DNA of 64,000 bases. It comes from Streptomyces megasporus (GTDB taxonomy: Bacteria; Actinomycetota; Actinomycetes; Streptomycetales; Streptomycetaceae). Under the pieces are notes generated by a model. It had not been told where the DNA came from and did no database searches. It worked only from the letters and a program-made list of their open reading frames with translations. Location: positions 1 to 64,000 of the forward strand of contig NZ_JODL01000027.1 of the NCBI RefSeq assembly GCF_000718985.1. The letters run 5' to 3'. Shown here piece after piece: positions 1 to 9,486 of this stretch; within the stretch, counting starts at the first letter, position 1, and each line of letters starts with the position of its first letter. Made by a program: the position numbers and the translations under genes.

Positions 1-1015
1 TGTTGGCCTCCTTGCCGCCGGTCAGTTCCTTGACCAGTTCGGAGACGGCCGGCATCCGGGTGGAGCCGCCGACCAGCACCACGTGATCGATCTCCGAGAT
101 CTTGACTCCGGCATCCCGCACGGCCTGGTGGAAGGGTCCCTTGCAGCGCTCCAGCAGGTCCTGGGTGAGCTGCTGGAACTGGGCGCGGGTGAGGCTCTCG
201 TCCAGGTGCAGCGGGCCCTCCGCCGAGGCGGTGATGTAGGGCAGGTTGATGGTCGTCTCCGTCGCGGACGACAGCTCGATCTTCGCCTTCTCCGCGGCCT
301 CGCGCAGCCGCTGGACGGCCATCTTGTCCTTGGCCAGATCGATTCCGTGGCCGTCCTTGAAGCGCTTGACCAGGTGGTCGACGACCCGCTGGTCCCAGTC
401 GTCACCGCCCAGGAGCGTATCGCCGGAGGTGGCCTTCACCTCGACGACGCCGTCGCCGATCTCCAGCAGGGACACGTCGAAGGTGCCACCGCCGAGGTCG
501 AAGACCAGAACGATCTGGTCCTCCTTCTCCAGCCCGTAGGCGAGGGCGGCGGCGGTCGGCTCATTGATGATCCGCAGCACGTTCAGACCGGCGATCTCAC
601 CGGCCTCCTTCGTCGCCGTGCGCTGTGCGTCGTTGAAGTACGCCGGGACGGTGATCACCGCGTCGGTGACCTTCTCCCCCAGATACGTCTCGGCGTCCCG
701 CTTCAGCTTCTGCAGGACCCGGGCGGAGATCTCCTGCGCCGTGTACCGCTTGCCGTCCACGTCCCCGCTCGGGGGGAAGTGCCAGTGCGCCTCGCCCATG
801 TGCCGCTTCACCGAGCGGGCGGTGCGCTCCACGTTCGTCACGGCCTGCCGTTTGGCGATCTCTCCGACGAGTACTTCGCCGCTCTTGGCGAAGGCCACCA
901 CCGAGGGGGTCGTCCGCGCGCCCTCGGCGTTGGTCACCACGGTGGGCTCGCCGCCCTCCAGGACGCACACCACGGAATTGGTCGTGCCGAGGTCGATGCC
1001 GACTGAGCGTGTCAT
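1..1015 (-). CDS. dnaK: Hsp70 chaperone DnaK, N-terminal part (runs off left edge)
   Basis: ATP-dependent Hsp70 chaperone. Only the first 338 codons are in the window, essentially the nucleotide-binding domain. Visible motifs are phosphate loop 1 ([11 protein letters not shown], residues 6-16), the catalytic-lysine region (SVKRH, about 68-72), [14 protein letters not shown] (about 150-163), phosphate loop 2 (DLGGGTFD, 173-180) and the adenosine motif [10 protein letters not shown] near residue 310. ATG start at 1015 with AAGGAGG five bases upstream. A loop at about residues 74-90 ([17 protein letters not shown]) is somewhat longer than I recall for the principal Streptomyces DnaK. The gene may therefore be the second dnaK paralogue; the grpE-dnaJ-hspR neighbourhood that would settle this lies outside the window. 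The promoter region carries an HspR-like element. Confidence 0.95.
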   Translation of the reverse strand, partial: MTRSVGIDLGTTNSVVCVLEGGEPTVVTNAEGARTTPSVVAFAKSGEVLVGEIAKRQAVTNVERTARSVKRHMGEAHWHFPPSGDVDGKRYTAQEISARVLQKLKRDAETYLGEKVTDAVITVPAYFNDAQRTATKEAGEIAGLNVLRIINEPTAAALAYGLEKEDQIVLVFDLGGGTFDVSLLEIGDGVVEVKATSGDTLLGGDDWDQRVVDHLVKRFKDGHGIDLAKDKMAVQRLREAAEKAKIELSSATETTINLPYITASAEGPLHLDESLTRAQFQQLTQDLLERCKGPFHQAVRDAGVKISEIDHVVLVGGSTRMPAVSELVKELTGGKEAN

Positions 1016-1070
1016 CGTGCCCTCCTTCTCCGCCGCCGGGCGACGGGAGGCGTTTCATGCCGATACATCC

Positions 1071-1100
1071 GGCATAAAACTTGAGTCGCGACAAGTCAAC
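1071..1100 (-). promoter_or_regulatory. dnaK promoter overlapping a HAIR-like (HspR) element
   Basis: On the minus strand, TTGACT (1099-1094) is followed after 17 nt by TATGCC (1076-1071), a plausible -35/-10 pair. On the plus strand, CTTGAGT (1080-1086), 7 nt, AGTCAAC (1094-1100) matches the HAIR consensus CTTGAGT-N7-ACTCAAG at 12 of 14 arm positions and covers the -35 box. HspR represses dnaK operons through HAIR sites in Streptomyces; that it acts here is inference. Confidence 0.55.
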
Positions 1101-1162
1101 TTGTTCCGGGAATCCATCCCCTTTCCCGACCGGGAAACGGCCCGAACGAGGGCGGCCGGCCC

Positions 1163-2504
1163 TCAGATCCGGTAGCGCCGCAGCGCGGGTGCGGCGAGGG
1201 CCAGTGCCAGGATGGCGACGACCACCAGCAGTCCCCCGCCCGCCACGGCGGCGCGGGGACCGAAGGCCGAGCCGGCCGTGCCGTGCAGCAGGTCCGCCAG
1301 TCTGGGCCCGCCCGCCACCACGACGGTGAAGACGCCCTGCATCCGGCCGCGCATCTCGTCCGTGGCCGCCGACTGCAGGATCGCCCCGCGGAAGACCATC
1401 GACACCATGTCGGCGAAGCCGGCCACCGCGAGGAACAGCACCGCCCACCACAGTCCACCGCTCAGGCCGAACGCCGCGATGGCCGCGCCCCAGGCGAGTA
1501 CCGCGCCGATCACCATCCATCCGTGCCGGCGGACGTGGGTGTAGGTGCCCGACATCAGGCCGGCGACCACCGCGCCCACGGGGATGGCCGCGTAGAGCAG
1601 GCCGAGCGCCAGTCCCTCGCCCCAGGGCGCGTAGGTGGTGGCGGCGAGTTGCGGGAAGAGGGCGCGGCATGCCGAGCACCATCGCGATGATGTCGGCGAG
1701 GAAGGACAGCAGCAGCACCCGACGCGCCACGATGTACCTGAATCCGGCCGCTATCTCCCGCGGTCCGGCCGGTCGCGGGGTACCGCCGTCGAGCGGCGGC
1801 AGGGACGGCAGCCTCCGTACGGCCGTCACCGCCGCGCACAGGGCGATCGCGTCGAGGAGGTAGAGCGTGCCCAGGCCGATGAGGGGTATCAGCGCGCCGG
1901 CGAGCAGCGGCCCGAGGACCAGGCCCGTCTGCATCACCGTCGAGTTGAGCGCGTTCGCCGCCGGCAGTTCCTCGGCGGGCACCAGGCGGGCCACCGAGGC
2001 GCTGCGGGCCGGCGCGTTCACGCCGAAGAAGGCCTGCTGGAGCGCGAGCAGCACCATCAGCACCGCCACCGACTCCATCCCGGCGGCGGCCTGCGCCCAG
2101 AACAGGAGCGAGGTGACGGCGATTCCGACGTTGGTGACCAGCAGCACCTTGCGCCGGTCCAGGGTGTCGGCGACCGCGCCGCCCCACAGCGCGAAGACCA
2201 CCAGCGGCAGCAGCCCGGCGAGGCTCGCGTAACCGACCCAGGCCGAGGAGCCGGTGATGTCGTAGATCTGCTTCGGCACGGCGACGGCGGTGAGCTGGCT
2301 GCCGACGGCGGTGGCGGTGGTGGAGGTCCACAGGCGGCGGAAGGCCGGGCGGCGCAGCGGCCGGGTGTCCATCGTCCAGCGCCGCCATCCGGAGCGCTCC
2401 GGTCTCGCCTCGGGGCGGGGCGGCGCGTGTTCCTCGCCGCCGTCGACGCTGCCCTCGGTGCTGCTCTTCCCGGTGTCCACGGCCGTCCTGGTTTCGTCGT
2501 ACAA
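1163..2504 (-). pseudogene. MFS transporter, apparently frameshifted
   Basis: Two overlapping reading frames together encode one 12-helix major facilitator transporter of the EntS-like/MFS_3 type, about 445 aa. The first frame gives the N-terminal half (PLRRPAFRRLWTSTTATA, then ADTLDRRKVLL, the loop 2-3 signature) down to MIAMVLGMPR. Homology then continues in another frame as ALFPQLAATTYAPWGEG, IPVGAVVAGLMSG, ending RRYRI. The switch is at about 1662-1668, explained by two missing bases or one extra base. The first possible start is TTG at 2504 without a clear Shine-Dalgarno sequence; an internal ATG (MDTRPLRRP, about residue 45) is an alternative. Either an inactivated gene or a sequencing error. 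Substrate unknown. Confidence 0.75.
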
Positions 2505-2601
2505 CTAATTGGTCCGGCCCATTCTCGCCGACGCCGGGAACACCCCCGGGCGCGACCGGCGGACGGGAAAGGCGCCGGGGCGCGCGGCGGGACGGGACCG
2601 G

Positions 2602-2633
2602 CGGGGTGTCCGCCACCGATGGCGGACACCCCG
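2602..2633 (-). terminator. Stem-loop terminator after the cupredoxin-DUF1080 gene
   Basis: Perfect 14-bp inverted repeat (CGGGGTGTCCGCCA / TGGCGGACACCCCG) with a four-base loop, 25 bp beyond the stop codon of the minus-strand gene ending at 2658. It lacks a U-tract, as is common in Streptomyces. It marks the 3' end of the sugar block. Confidence 0.7.
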
Positions 2634-2657
2634 TCGGTCGTGCGGTCGGTTCGGTTC

Positions 2658-4568
2658 CTACAGTTCCTTGACGCGGATGTCGCGGAAGGAGATCACGTCG
2701 GTCGTGCCGTGGGTCTGCAGGCCGATGTAGCCCGAGGCGTAGCGGCGACCGTCGGTGCCCGGGTCGCCCGCGCGGGGCGGAGAGAACTCCTGGCCTCCGA
2801 CGTTGTCGAACTCGTTGATCAGCACTCCGTTGCGGAAGACCGAGTAGTGCAGGCCGACCACGCGGATCTCGTACTCGTTCCAGGTGCCCTTCTCCGTGAC
2901 GCCCGCGCCGCCGAGGCCGACCCGGTCGAACCCGTATATCGAGCCCGTCTTGTACTGGTCGCCGTCGGGGCGGTCGAGGATCTGCACCTCGTGGCCGTAG
3001 GTGATCGCCACCCACTCCGGGCGGGACTCCTCGGGATGGTCGTGGACGTGCGGGAAGCGGACGAAGACGCCGCTGTTGGCGCGGCCCGTCCCCGGCGCGT
3101 CGTCGCGGAACCGCAGTTTCAGGGAGAAGTCGTCGTACCGACGCTCGGGGAACCACAGCATGCCCATGCCCGGCACGGTGGTGCTGCTGGTGATGGTGCC
3201 GTCGTCGTTCAGGCCGAAGGCGCCGCCGCCGACGTGCCGCCACTTCTCGAAGGACTTCCGCGTGCCGTCGAAGAGGTCCCGGTAGCCCTGGTTCCGCCCC
3301 GGTTCGCCGATGCCCGACCGCTTGGCCGCCTCGGTGATCGCCCTGTGCTCCCGCTTGTCGATCACCCCCTCGTCCAGCAGGTCGTCCGCGACCTCCCGCA
3401 CGTGCTTGCGGAAGAGGGCGTGGGACGCCCAGTCCCTCTCGTCCTCGATGAGTTCGTTGATGGTGCAGCGGTTGCCGGTGACGCGGTTGGGCACGCCGGT
3501 GTCGACGGTTCCGACGACGACGGTCCGGCGTTCGTCCCACTCCGGGCACGGCGGGGCGGGCACTCCGCCGCCCTCGACCACGGTGAAGGTCACCCGCTTC
3601 GCCTCGGAGGTGTTCCCGGCCTTGTCGGTCGCCCGGTAGGCGACGGTGTGGTGTCCCGGGCGGTCGATGGTCACCGGGGCGGTGTAGGCGAGGTAGGGGC
3701 CGCCGTCGAGCGAGTACTCGATCCGCTCGACGCCCGATCCGGTGTCGGAGGCGGTCACCGTCACCTTCGCCCTCCCCACGTACTCGCCGTTCACGTTCTT
3801 CTCGCCCGTCACTCCGGCGGAGGTCTCCGGCGCCGTGGTGTCGTCCGTCCGTGGGGCCACGACGGTGAACTCCACCGACTTCACCGCCGAGGTGTTCCCC
3901 GCCCGGTCCGTGGCCCGGTAGCGCACCGTGTGCGTGCCCACCTCGTGGACCATCACCGGAGCCGTGTACGGCTCGAACTCCCCCTCCCCGATCGCGTACT
4001 CGATCCGCTCGACACCCGATCCGGTGTCGGAGGCGGTGACGGTGACGGTGGCCATGCCGAGGTAGGCGCCGCTGTCGTCCCGCTCCCCCGAGACGCCGGC
4101 GGAGGTCTCCGGCGCCGTGGTGTCCTCGCCGGAGCCGCCGTCCGTGACGGTGAGGACGCCCTCCATCTCGCCGTGGCCGGGGATCGTGCAGTGGTAGCGG
4201 TACCGGCCGGGCGTGAGGGTGACCTCGGCGGTGTGCCTGCCGCCGTTGGCGTCCAAGGGGTTGGCCAGGATGTTCAGCGGGACGTCGTTGTTGTACTCCG
4301 GGTCGGAGACGTCGAAGGTCAGCGTGTGCGGCATGGCGGTGGTGTTGCCGGTGGCCTCGCTGTTCTCGAAGACGATCGTGGCCTTCCCGGCGACCGCGGT
4401 CGTCGGAGCCGAGGTGTATCTCGTGATGTCGTCGCCGGCGGTCCAGGTGAGCACCTGCTCCGCGGCGGCTCCGGAGTTCGGCGCCGGCCGCCCGTGGGCG
4501 GCCGGGGAGGTCAGGCCCAGGACCGTCAGCAGCGCGGTCATCAGGACCGTCCAGATTCTCCGGTTCAC
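2658..4568 (-). CDS. Secreted cupredoxin / Ig-like repeat / DUF1080 (3-keto-disaccharide hydrolase) fusion protein
   Basis: Secreted modular protein of 636 aa. Residues 1-26 are a signal peptide. Residues about 35-143 form a plastocyanin/azurin-like cupredoxin domain; likely type 1 copper ligands are His81 (MPHT) and Cys127, His132 and Met135 in [12 protein letters not shown]. Two tandem OmpL47-type Ig-like repeats follow (about 150-240 and 247-335; each has [23 protein letters not shown] and YRATDxAGNTS). After a linker, a C-terminal DUF1080/3-keto-disaccharide hydrolase domain (about 435-636; [32 protein letters not shown]) ends in [11 protein letters not shown] start at 4568, chosen because it overlaps the stop of the upstream gene by 4 bp (GTGA), implying translational coupling. 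The coupled partner is a sugar dehydrogenase, so the cupredoxin could take its electrons; that is inference. Confidence 0.85.
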   Translation of the reverse strand: MNRRIWTVLMTALLTVLGLTSPAAHGRPAPNSGAAAEQVLTWTAGDDITRYTSAPTTAVAGKATIVFENSEATGNTTAMPHTLTFDVSDPEYNNDVPLNILANPLDANGGRHTAEVTLTPGRYRYHCTIPGHGEMEGVLTVTDGGSGEDTTAPETSAGVSGERDDSGAYLGMATVTVTASDTGSGVERIEYAIGEGEFEPYTAPVMVHEVGTHTVRYRATDRAGNTSAVKSVEFTVVAPRTDDTTAPETSAGVTGEKNVNGEYVGRAKVTVTASDTGSGVERIEYSLDGGPYLAYTAPVTIDRPGHHTVAYRATDKAGNTSEAKRVTFTVVEGGGVPAPPCPEWDERRTVVVGTVDTGVPNRVTGNRCTINELIEDERDWASHALFRKHVREVADDLLDEGVIDKREHRAITEAAKRSGIGEPGRNQGYRDLFDGTRKSFEKWRHVGGGAFGLNDDGTITSSTTVPGMGMLWFPERRYDDFSLKLRFRDDAPGTGRANSGVFVRFPHVHDHPEESRPEWVAITYGHEVQILDRPDGDQYKTGSIYGFDRVGLGGAGVTEKGTWNEYEIRVVGLHYSVFRNGVLINEFDNVGGQEFSPPRAGDPGTDGRRYASGYIGLQTHGTTDVISFRDIRVKEL

Positions 4569-7096
4569 CGCTCCACCCCCTGTGCCGCGTTCTCGTCCGT
4601 GCCGATCAGGTGCTTCGGCAGCGGGGTCGCCTCGCCGCCGTGGTAGGTGACGCGCCACAGTGCCGAGGCGTCGTCGTGGGTGAAGAAGCCGCGCCCGTAG
4701 TCGAGGACGTACAGCGCCCCGTCGGGCCCGAAGCGCCAGTCCATGAGGTTGCGGATGCCGCCCTGGCCCACGGGGACGATCCCGTCGAGGCTCTCGGCGT
4801 GGACGGGCAGGCCGCCCTTGCCGACCGTCCTCGGGTCGGTGAGGACCGCGTGGCGCGGCTGGTCGCCGTCGTAGAGGTCGCCGACGAACCACTTGCCGTC
4901 CCAGTACTCGGGCCACTTGTGCGCGCTGCCGCTTCCGGCGTCGTGGCGGTACACGGGTCCGTTCATCGCGGCCTGGCCGCCGCCCTTGAGCCACGGGAGC
5001 AGCAGCTTCTGCTCCTCCGGTTGGTAGCTGGGGACGCCGTCGGCGTCGCGCGGGAAGTCGGGGGCGCCGCCCTGCGAGGAGTACCAGATGGTGTTGGAGG
5101 TGACCGGAGGGAGGTTCACCAGGCCGTCGTTGTGGGGGGACTCGTTTCTCGGGTTGTCGCAGTCGTACCAGCCGAGCGGCTTGCTCGGGTCGGGCAGGTT
5201 GCGGTCCCGGTAGGGCTGTTTGTTGCCCATGCAGAACGGCCAACCGTGGTTGCCCGCCTTGGTGATCGCGGCGAAGGTGTCGTACTTCGCCGGTCCCCAC
5301 ACGGGGCTGGGGGTGGAGGCGTCCGGGCCGACCCATCCGGCGTGGAGGATGTCGGTCTCCTGGTCGACGGCGATGCGGGCCGGGTTGCGGACGCCCATGA
5401 CGTAGATCTCGCCGCGGGTCTTGCCGCCGCCCTCGTCCTGTTCCCTGCCCGTGAAGAGGTTGCCCTCGGGGATGGTGTACGTCCCGTCGTCCTCGGGGTG
5501 GATGCGCAGGATCTTCCCGTTGAGGTTGTTGGTGTTGCCGGAGGTGCGGCGGGCGTCGGCGAAGGCTCGGCCCTTGAAGTTCGGTTCCGGGTTGTTGCCG
5601 GCGTAGCCGTCGCTGAAGCCGGAGGAGTTGTTGTCGCCGGTGGCGATGTAGAGGTTGCCCTTGGAGTCCCAGGCCATGCCGCCGCCCGCGTGGCAGCAAC
5701 TGTGGATCTGGACGGGCCACTTCAGCAGGACCTTCTCCGAGGAGAGGTCGATCCGGTTCGTCTCGGGGTCGAGGGTGAAGCGGGAGACCCGGCGTTCGGC
5801 CGTGCGCGTGTCGCGGTCGATCTCCGAGTGCGGCGTGTAGTGGAGGTAGATCCGGCCGTTGTCGAGGAAGTCGGGGTCGAGTTCGATGCCGACCAGCCCC
5901 TCCTCGTTCTTGGTCAGCTCCCCGCCACCGCCCTTGTTGCCGAAGACGTCCAGCGTGCCGACGAGGGTGACCTCCTCCGTCCGGGGGTCCCAGACGTGGA
6001 CGGTGCCCTTGCCCTTGCCGATCTCGGGGTCGTTCCAGTCGGTCTTCACCGGGTCCCCGGCGGTGCCGCCGCCCCGGCCGATGTAGAAGACCCGGCCGTC
6101 GGGGGCGGTGACGAGTCCGTGCGGCTCGCCGATCTGGTCGGTCCGTCCCGGCTGGTTGGGGCGGGTGAGCCGTTCGGCCGTGTAGTGGGCGGTGATGGTG
6201 GCCTTGCAGTCGGCGCGGGCCAGGCGTGTTGTCCACATCAGGGCGCCGCGCAGGTGCGCGCGGAAGTCCGCCTCCTGGAAGCTCGCCGCGGTGCCGCCCA
6301 TGGCGGTGTAGAAGGATCGGCCGCCGTCGTAGTCGCGGCACCAGGAGACGGGGTGGTCCCAACCGTCCGCGTCCGCGCCCGGTTTGTAGGAGTTCTCGCG
6401 CACCCGCGCGACCGTGTGGACCTTCCCCGAGGGGTTGGTCTCCCAGTCCATCCACCGGTCGGACCGCTTCCACTCCAGTGGCAGGTCCTTCGTGGCCGGG
6501 TGTGCGCGGTCGCCGACCTCGACGACGGCGCGTCGCACCGCTCCCGTGTCGCCGCCGGCCGGCCGGGCTCCGATCAGGCCGGTGAACCACGACGAGTACG
6601 GTTCGGCGCGGGCCGCGCCGTGGATGCCGAGGAATCCGCCCCCGGCCTCCAGGTAGCTCTCCAGTCCGGCCTCCTGCTCGGGGTCGAGCACGTCGCCGCC
6701 GCCGGTGAGGAAGACGACCGCGTTGTACCTCCCCAGCTTCTTCGAGGTGAACACCGAGGCGTCGTCGGTGGCGTCGAGCGTGAAGCGTTCGTCGGCGGGG
6801 CCGGTCCTGCCGATCCGTTCGACGGCCTCGATTCCCGCCTCCACCGTCGGCGGTTCCTCCCCGGCGGAGGCGTGGAAGACCAGGACCCGGACGTTCTTCC
6901 CGCCCGGTGGGGAGTTCGGTTGGAGCCCGTGCGCCGCGAGGTCCGGGGCGAGACGGGCGGCGGCCGGTGTGCCGCCCAGCAGGGTCGCGGCGATGGCGCC
7001 GGTCACGAGGGCGACGAGGAGGCCGCGTCGCTTTCCGAGGTGCAGTGTGCTGGTCCCTCGTCTTGCCGAGGGAAGTCGATGCGGTGTGTGCCGCAT
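4565..7096 (-). CDS. Secreted ThuA-domain / glucose-sorbosone dehydrogenase (GSDH) fusion
   Basis: 843 aa. Residues about 1-47 are an export signal ([26 protein letters not shown]). Residues about 48-270 are a ThuA-like (glutamine-amidotransferase-fold) domain, with [38 protein letters not shown] and [11 protein letters not shown]. Residues about 290-830 are a six-bladed beta-propeller of the PQQ-dependent glucose/sorbosone dehydrogenase family, with [86 protein letters not shown] [10 protein letters not shown] and [16 protein letters not shown] at 7096. The family oxidises aldoses or related sugars extracellularly; the real substrate and cofactor here are unknown. The gene is coupled to the downstream cupredoxin gene and divergent from the laccase gene, and a ROK-type operator lies in the shared upstream region. 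Confidence 0.85.
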   Translation of the reverse strand: MRHTPHRLPSARRGTSTLHLGKRRGLLVALVTGAIAATLLGGTPAAARLAPDLAAHGLQPNSPPGGKNVRVLVFHASAGEEPPTVEAGIEAVERIGRTGPADERFTLDATDDASVFTSKKLGRYNAVVFLTGGGDVLDPEQEAGLESYLEAGGGFLGIHGAARAEPYSSWFTGLIGARPAGGDTGAVRRAVVEVGDRAHPATKDLPLEWKRSDRWMDWETNPSGKVHTVARVRENSYKPGADADGWDHPVSWCRDYDGGRSFYTAMGGTAASFQEADFRAHLRGALMWTTRLARADCKATITAHYTAERLTRPNQPGRTDQIGEPHGLVTAPDGRVFYIGRGGGTAGDPVKTDWNDPEIGKGKGTVHVWDPRTEEVTLVGTLDVFGNKGGGGELTKNEEGLVGIELDPDFLDNGRIYLHYTPHSEIDRDTRTAERRVSRFTLDPETNRIDLSSEKVLLKWPVQIHSCCHAGGGMAWDSKGNLYIATGDNNSSGFSDGYAGNNPEPNFKGRAFADARRTSGNTNNLNGKILRIHPEDDGTYTIPEGNLFTGREQDEGGGKTRGEIYVMGVRNPARIAVDQETDILHAGWVGPDASTPSPVWGPAKYDTFAAITKAGNHGWPFCMGNKQPYRDRNLPDPSKPLGWYDCDNPRNESPHNDGLVNLPPVTSNTIWYSSQGGAPDFPRDADGVPSYQPEEQKLLLPWLKGGGQAAMNGPVYRHDAGSGSAHKWPEYWDGKWFVGDLYDGDQPRHAVLTDPRTVGKGGLPVHAESLDGIVPVGQGGIRNLMDWRFGPDGALYVLDYGRGFFTHDDASALWRVTYHGGEATPLPKHLIGTDENAAQGVER

Positions 7097-7197
7097 GGTC
7101 CACCCACCTTCTCCGGTCGTCTCCGGTCGGAGCGATGGCCGTTGAAGCTAGACCTCTTTTCATGGTTCGCCAATACCTATGACCAGCATCGAACAAA

Positions 7198-7220
7198 CTT
7201 TGTCTTGAATGTGGACGAAC
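7198..7220. promoter_or_regulatory. Candidate ROK operator between the ThuA-GSDH gene and the laccase gene
   Basis: CTTTGTCT (7198-7205), 7 nt, GGACGAAC (7213-7220). It has the same 8-7-8 architecture as sites at 20930 and 28689 (consensus CTTTKTCY, 7 nt, GGACRAAS). It sits in the 207-bp divergent intergenic region, where it could control both directions. It overlaps an 11-bp palindrome, ACAAA-C-TTTGT (7193-7203). Recognised by comparison within this window only. Confidence 0.55.
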
Positions 7221-7303
7221 GAAGATCACCGGCCTACCGTGGCGTTGTCCCGCCATCCCCGCACCCCGTCAGCCCCCTCACGACAGCGCGAGTTGGGAGA
7301 GCC

Positions 7304-8329
7304 ATGACCGAGGCAGCCGGCGCCGTCCCCCGACGCTCCTTCAGTCGACGATTCCTCGCCGGCGGCGCGGTCGCCGCGGCCGTGGGCACGGCCGTTCCGG
7401 CCACCAGAGCCTCTGCTTCCGGGGCGGAGACGACCGCACCGACCACACCGGCCGCCCGGGAGACGGTCCGCCGAGCGCGGGCCGGCGGCGAGGTCCGCCA
7501 CATGAGGATGTACGCCGAGAGGCTGCCCGACGGACAGATGGGGTACGGCCTGGAGAAGGGCGGGGCCACCATCCCGGGCCCGATGATCGAACTGGTCGAG
7601 GGCGACACCCTGCACATCGAGTTCGAGAACACGATGGACGTGGAGGTCAGCCTCCATGTGCACGGCGTCGACTACGACATCGACAACGACGGCACCCGGA
7701 TGAGCCGCAGCACCGTGCCGCCGGGCGGGAAGCGCACCTACACCTGGCGCACCCACGAGCCGGGGAGACGCAAGGACGGCACCTGGCGGCCGGGCAGCGC
7801 CGGCTACTGGCACTACCACGATCACGTCGTCGGCACCGAGCACGGCACCGGCGGCATCCGCAGGGGCCTGTACGGGCCGGTGGTGGTGCGCCGGAAGGGC
7901 GACGTCCTGCCGGACAAGCAGTTCACCGTCGTCTTCAACGACATGACGATCAACAACAAGGGCGCCGGCGAAACCCCGAACCTCGAGGCGACCGTGGGCG
8001 ACCGGGTCGAGATCGTCATGATCACGCACGGCGAGTACTACCACACCTTCCACCTGCACGGTCACCGTTGGGCGGACAACCGCACGGGCCTGTTGGAGGG
8101 CCCGGACGACCCCAGCCGCGTCGTGGACAACAAGATCACCGGCCCGGCCGACTCGTTCGGTTTCCAGGTGGTGGCCGGGGAGAACGTGGGCGCCGGGGCG
8201 TGGATGTACCACTGCCACGTCCAGAGCCACTCCGACATGGGCATGGCCGGGCTGTTCCTCGTCGCCAAGCCCGACGGCACCGTCCCCGGCCACGAGCCCC
8301 ACCGTCCGCCGGGGCACGGGCATCCCTGA
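7304..8329 (+). CDS. Two-domain small laccase (SLAC), Tat-exported multicopper oxidase
   Basis: Extracellular copper oxidase (341 aa) that couples one-electron oxidation of phenols or other donors to reduction of O2 to water. It closely resembles the Streptomyces small laccase, which works as a trimer. A Tat signal is visible ([12 protein letters not shown], residues 10-21). Copper motifs are HVHG (118-121), [11 protein letters not shown] (170-180), HTFHLHGH (247-254) and [11 protein letters not shown] (303-313), covering the type 1, 2 and 3 sites. Length and sequence match the family throughout. ATG at 7304 with GGGAGA just upstream. Divergent from a sugar dehydrogenase/cupredoxin pair, which makes SLAC a possible terminal oxidase for extracellular sugar oxidation (inference). 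Confidence 0.95.
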   Translation: MTEAAGAVPRRSFSRRFLAGGAVAAAVGTAVPATRASASGAETTAPTTPAARETVRRARAGGEVRHMRMYAERLPDGQMGYGLEKGGATIPGPMIELVEGDTLHIEFENTMDVEVSLHVHGVDYDIDNDGTRMSRSTVPPGGKRTYTWRTHEPGRRKDGTWRPGSAGYWHYHDHVVGTEHGTGGIRRGLYGPVVVRRKGDVLPDKQFTVVFNDMTINNKGAGETPNLEATVGDRVEIVMITHGEYYHTFHLHGHRWADNRTGLLEGPDDPSRVVDNKITGPADSFGFQVVAGENVGAGAWMYHCHVQSHSDMGMAGLFLVAKPDGTVPGHEPHRPPGHGHP

Positions 8330-8335
8330 CCGGCC

Positions 8336-8374
8336 GGGCGCCCTCCGCCGACGCGCGTGCGGTGGAGGGCGCCC
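8336..8374. terminator. Bidirectional terminator between the laccase and isomerase genes
   Basis: GGGCGCCCTCCGCC (8336-8349) pairs with GGTGGAGGGCGCCC (8361-8374) around an 11-nt loop; one G-T pair. It lies between two convergent genes with only 69 bp between their stop codons. Confidence 0.7.
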
Positions 8375-8398
8375 CTCGCCGTCGGTCCCCGCCGTCGC

Positions 8399-9421
8399 TC
8401 AGCAGCCGTCCTCGCGCAGCGAGCGCAGGTAGGCGGCGGAGCGGCGGGCGAAGCGGAACGAGTCGCCGGGGTTGTCGTGCTCGGCGATCCAGTGGTGGTC
8501 GCGGCGGCGGGAGAGCCGCTCCACGCCGCCGATGAACCGCTCGTGGTCGATGTCGCCGTCGCCGACGTCCGTCATGCGGTAGCCGTCTCGGGTCGACGGG
8601 TCCCGCTCGCCGTCCTTCACGTGGAACAGCGGGTAGCGGTGCGGGGCGGCCAGGACGTAGTCGATCGGGTCGAAGGGCGCGGGGACGCCGTCGGGGCGGA
8701 CGCCGAAGCGGAACTGCCCGCAGTACGCCCAGTAGATGTCCATCTCCAGGTGGACCAGGTCGGGGTCGGTCTCCGCCAGCAGCACGTCGTAGAGGCGCAC
8801 GTCGGGACGGTCGGTGGCGAAGGAGAACTCCTCGGCGTGGTTGTGCTGGTAGAACGTCATGCCGCGGGCGCGGGCGGCGGCGCCGTAGGTGTTGAAGTCC
8901 TCGGCGGCCCGCTTCCAGGCGTCCACCGTGGAGCCGTAGCGGAACGGCCCGCTCGCCGTGCCGATGTGCTTCAGGCCCAGCTCCTGGGCGTCGTCGAGGA
9001 CCTTCTCCAGGTTGGTGGCGAAGGTGTAGGCGTTCGGATCGGAGGAGTGGTAGCCGACGTGGCTGCCCACGGCCCGCAGGCCGCTGTCGCGGACCAGGCG
9101 GCGCAGTCTTCGGAGGGTGATGGGTCCGGCCGAGCCCTGGGTGTAGCCGGCGAACTCGATCTCGGCGTAGCCGTGGCGTCGCAGCTCCTCGAAGACGCGG
9201 GCGAAGCCGATGGTGGAGACCTGGTCCCGGAGGCTGTAGAGCTGGATGCCGAGTCTGCCCTTGGGGACGAGGGGGGCGGTGGGGCGGCGGGACGGGGCGG
9301 GGGCCGCCGTCGCGGTGCCCGCGCCGGCCGTGCCGAGGAGGGCGGCGGCGGTCGTTCCGGCGGCGACGCCGAGGAATCCGCGGCGGCGGAGGAGGTGGGC
9401 GAGTTCGTCGTGCGAGGTCAC
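8399..9421 (-). CDS. Tat-exported TIM-barrel sugar phosphate isomerase/epimerase family protein
   Basis: 340 aa xylose isomerase-like TIM barrel (AP endonuclease family 2 fold). The N-terminus holds a twin-arginine signal (RRRGFLGVAAGTTAAALLG, residues about 12-30), so the protein is probably exported. This is unusual for the fold but seen in ThuA/DUF1080-type sugar loci. Core features are GIQLYSLRDQV, FEELRRHGYAEIEFAGY, YQHNHAEEF, HLEMDIYWAYCG and LFHVKDGERD, where the H, E and D residues suit a divalent-metal site. GTG start at 9421, with AAGGAG seven bases upstream. It is the last gene of the minus-strand Ebo-like run, 66 bp after the phosphodiesterase gene. Likely substrates are oxidised (3-keto) sugars rather than phosphorylated ones, since it would act outside the cell; that is inference. 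Confidence 0.8.
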   Translation of the reverse strand: MTSHDELAHLLRRRGFLGVAAGTTAAALLGTAGAGTATAAPAPSRRPTAPLVPKGRLGIQLYSLRDQVSTIGFARVFEELRRHGYAEIEFAGYTQGSAGPITLRRLRRLVRDSGLRAVGSHVGYHSSDPNAYTFATNLEKVLDDAQELGLKHIGTASGPFRYGSTVDAWKRAAEDFNTYGAAARARGMTFYQHNHAEEFSFATDRPDVRLYDVLLAETDPDLVHLEMDIYWAYCGQFRFGVRPDGVPAPFDPIDYVLAAPHRYPLFHVKDGERDPSTRDGYRMTDVGDGDIDHERFIGGVERLSRRRDHHWIAEHDNPGDSFRFARRSAAYLRSLREDGC

Positions 9422-9486
9422 GTCACGGCTCCTTGGGTGGGTTCGGGTGGGCGGGTGGACGAGCGGACGGGCGGGGGGAGCGGCCG

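Noticed and set aside
597..1162. Continuation of the MFS first reading frame past the frameshift into the dnaK gene
   Set aside because: After about 1665 the translation is low-complexity Arg/Gly/Pro. MFS homology continues in another frame, and the dnaK gene occupies this DNA.
1635..8329. Very long plus-strand open frames (1635-4646 and the first part of 4610-8329) opposite the sugar genes
   Set aside because: They are rich in Arg, Gly, Val and His with no domain and mirror the codon positions of convincing minus-strand genes. Only the end of the second frame, from the ATG at 7304, is a real gene (laccase).
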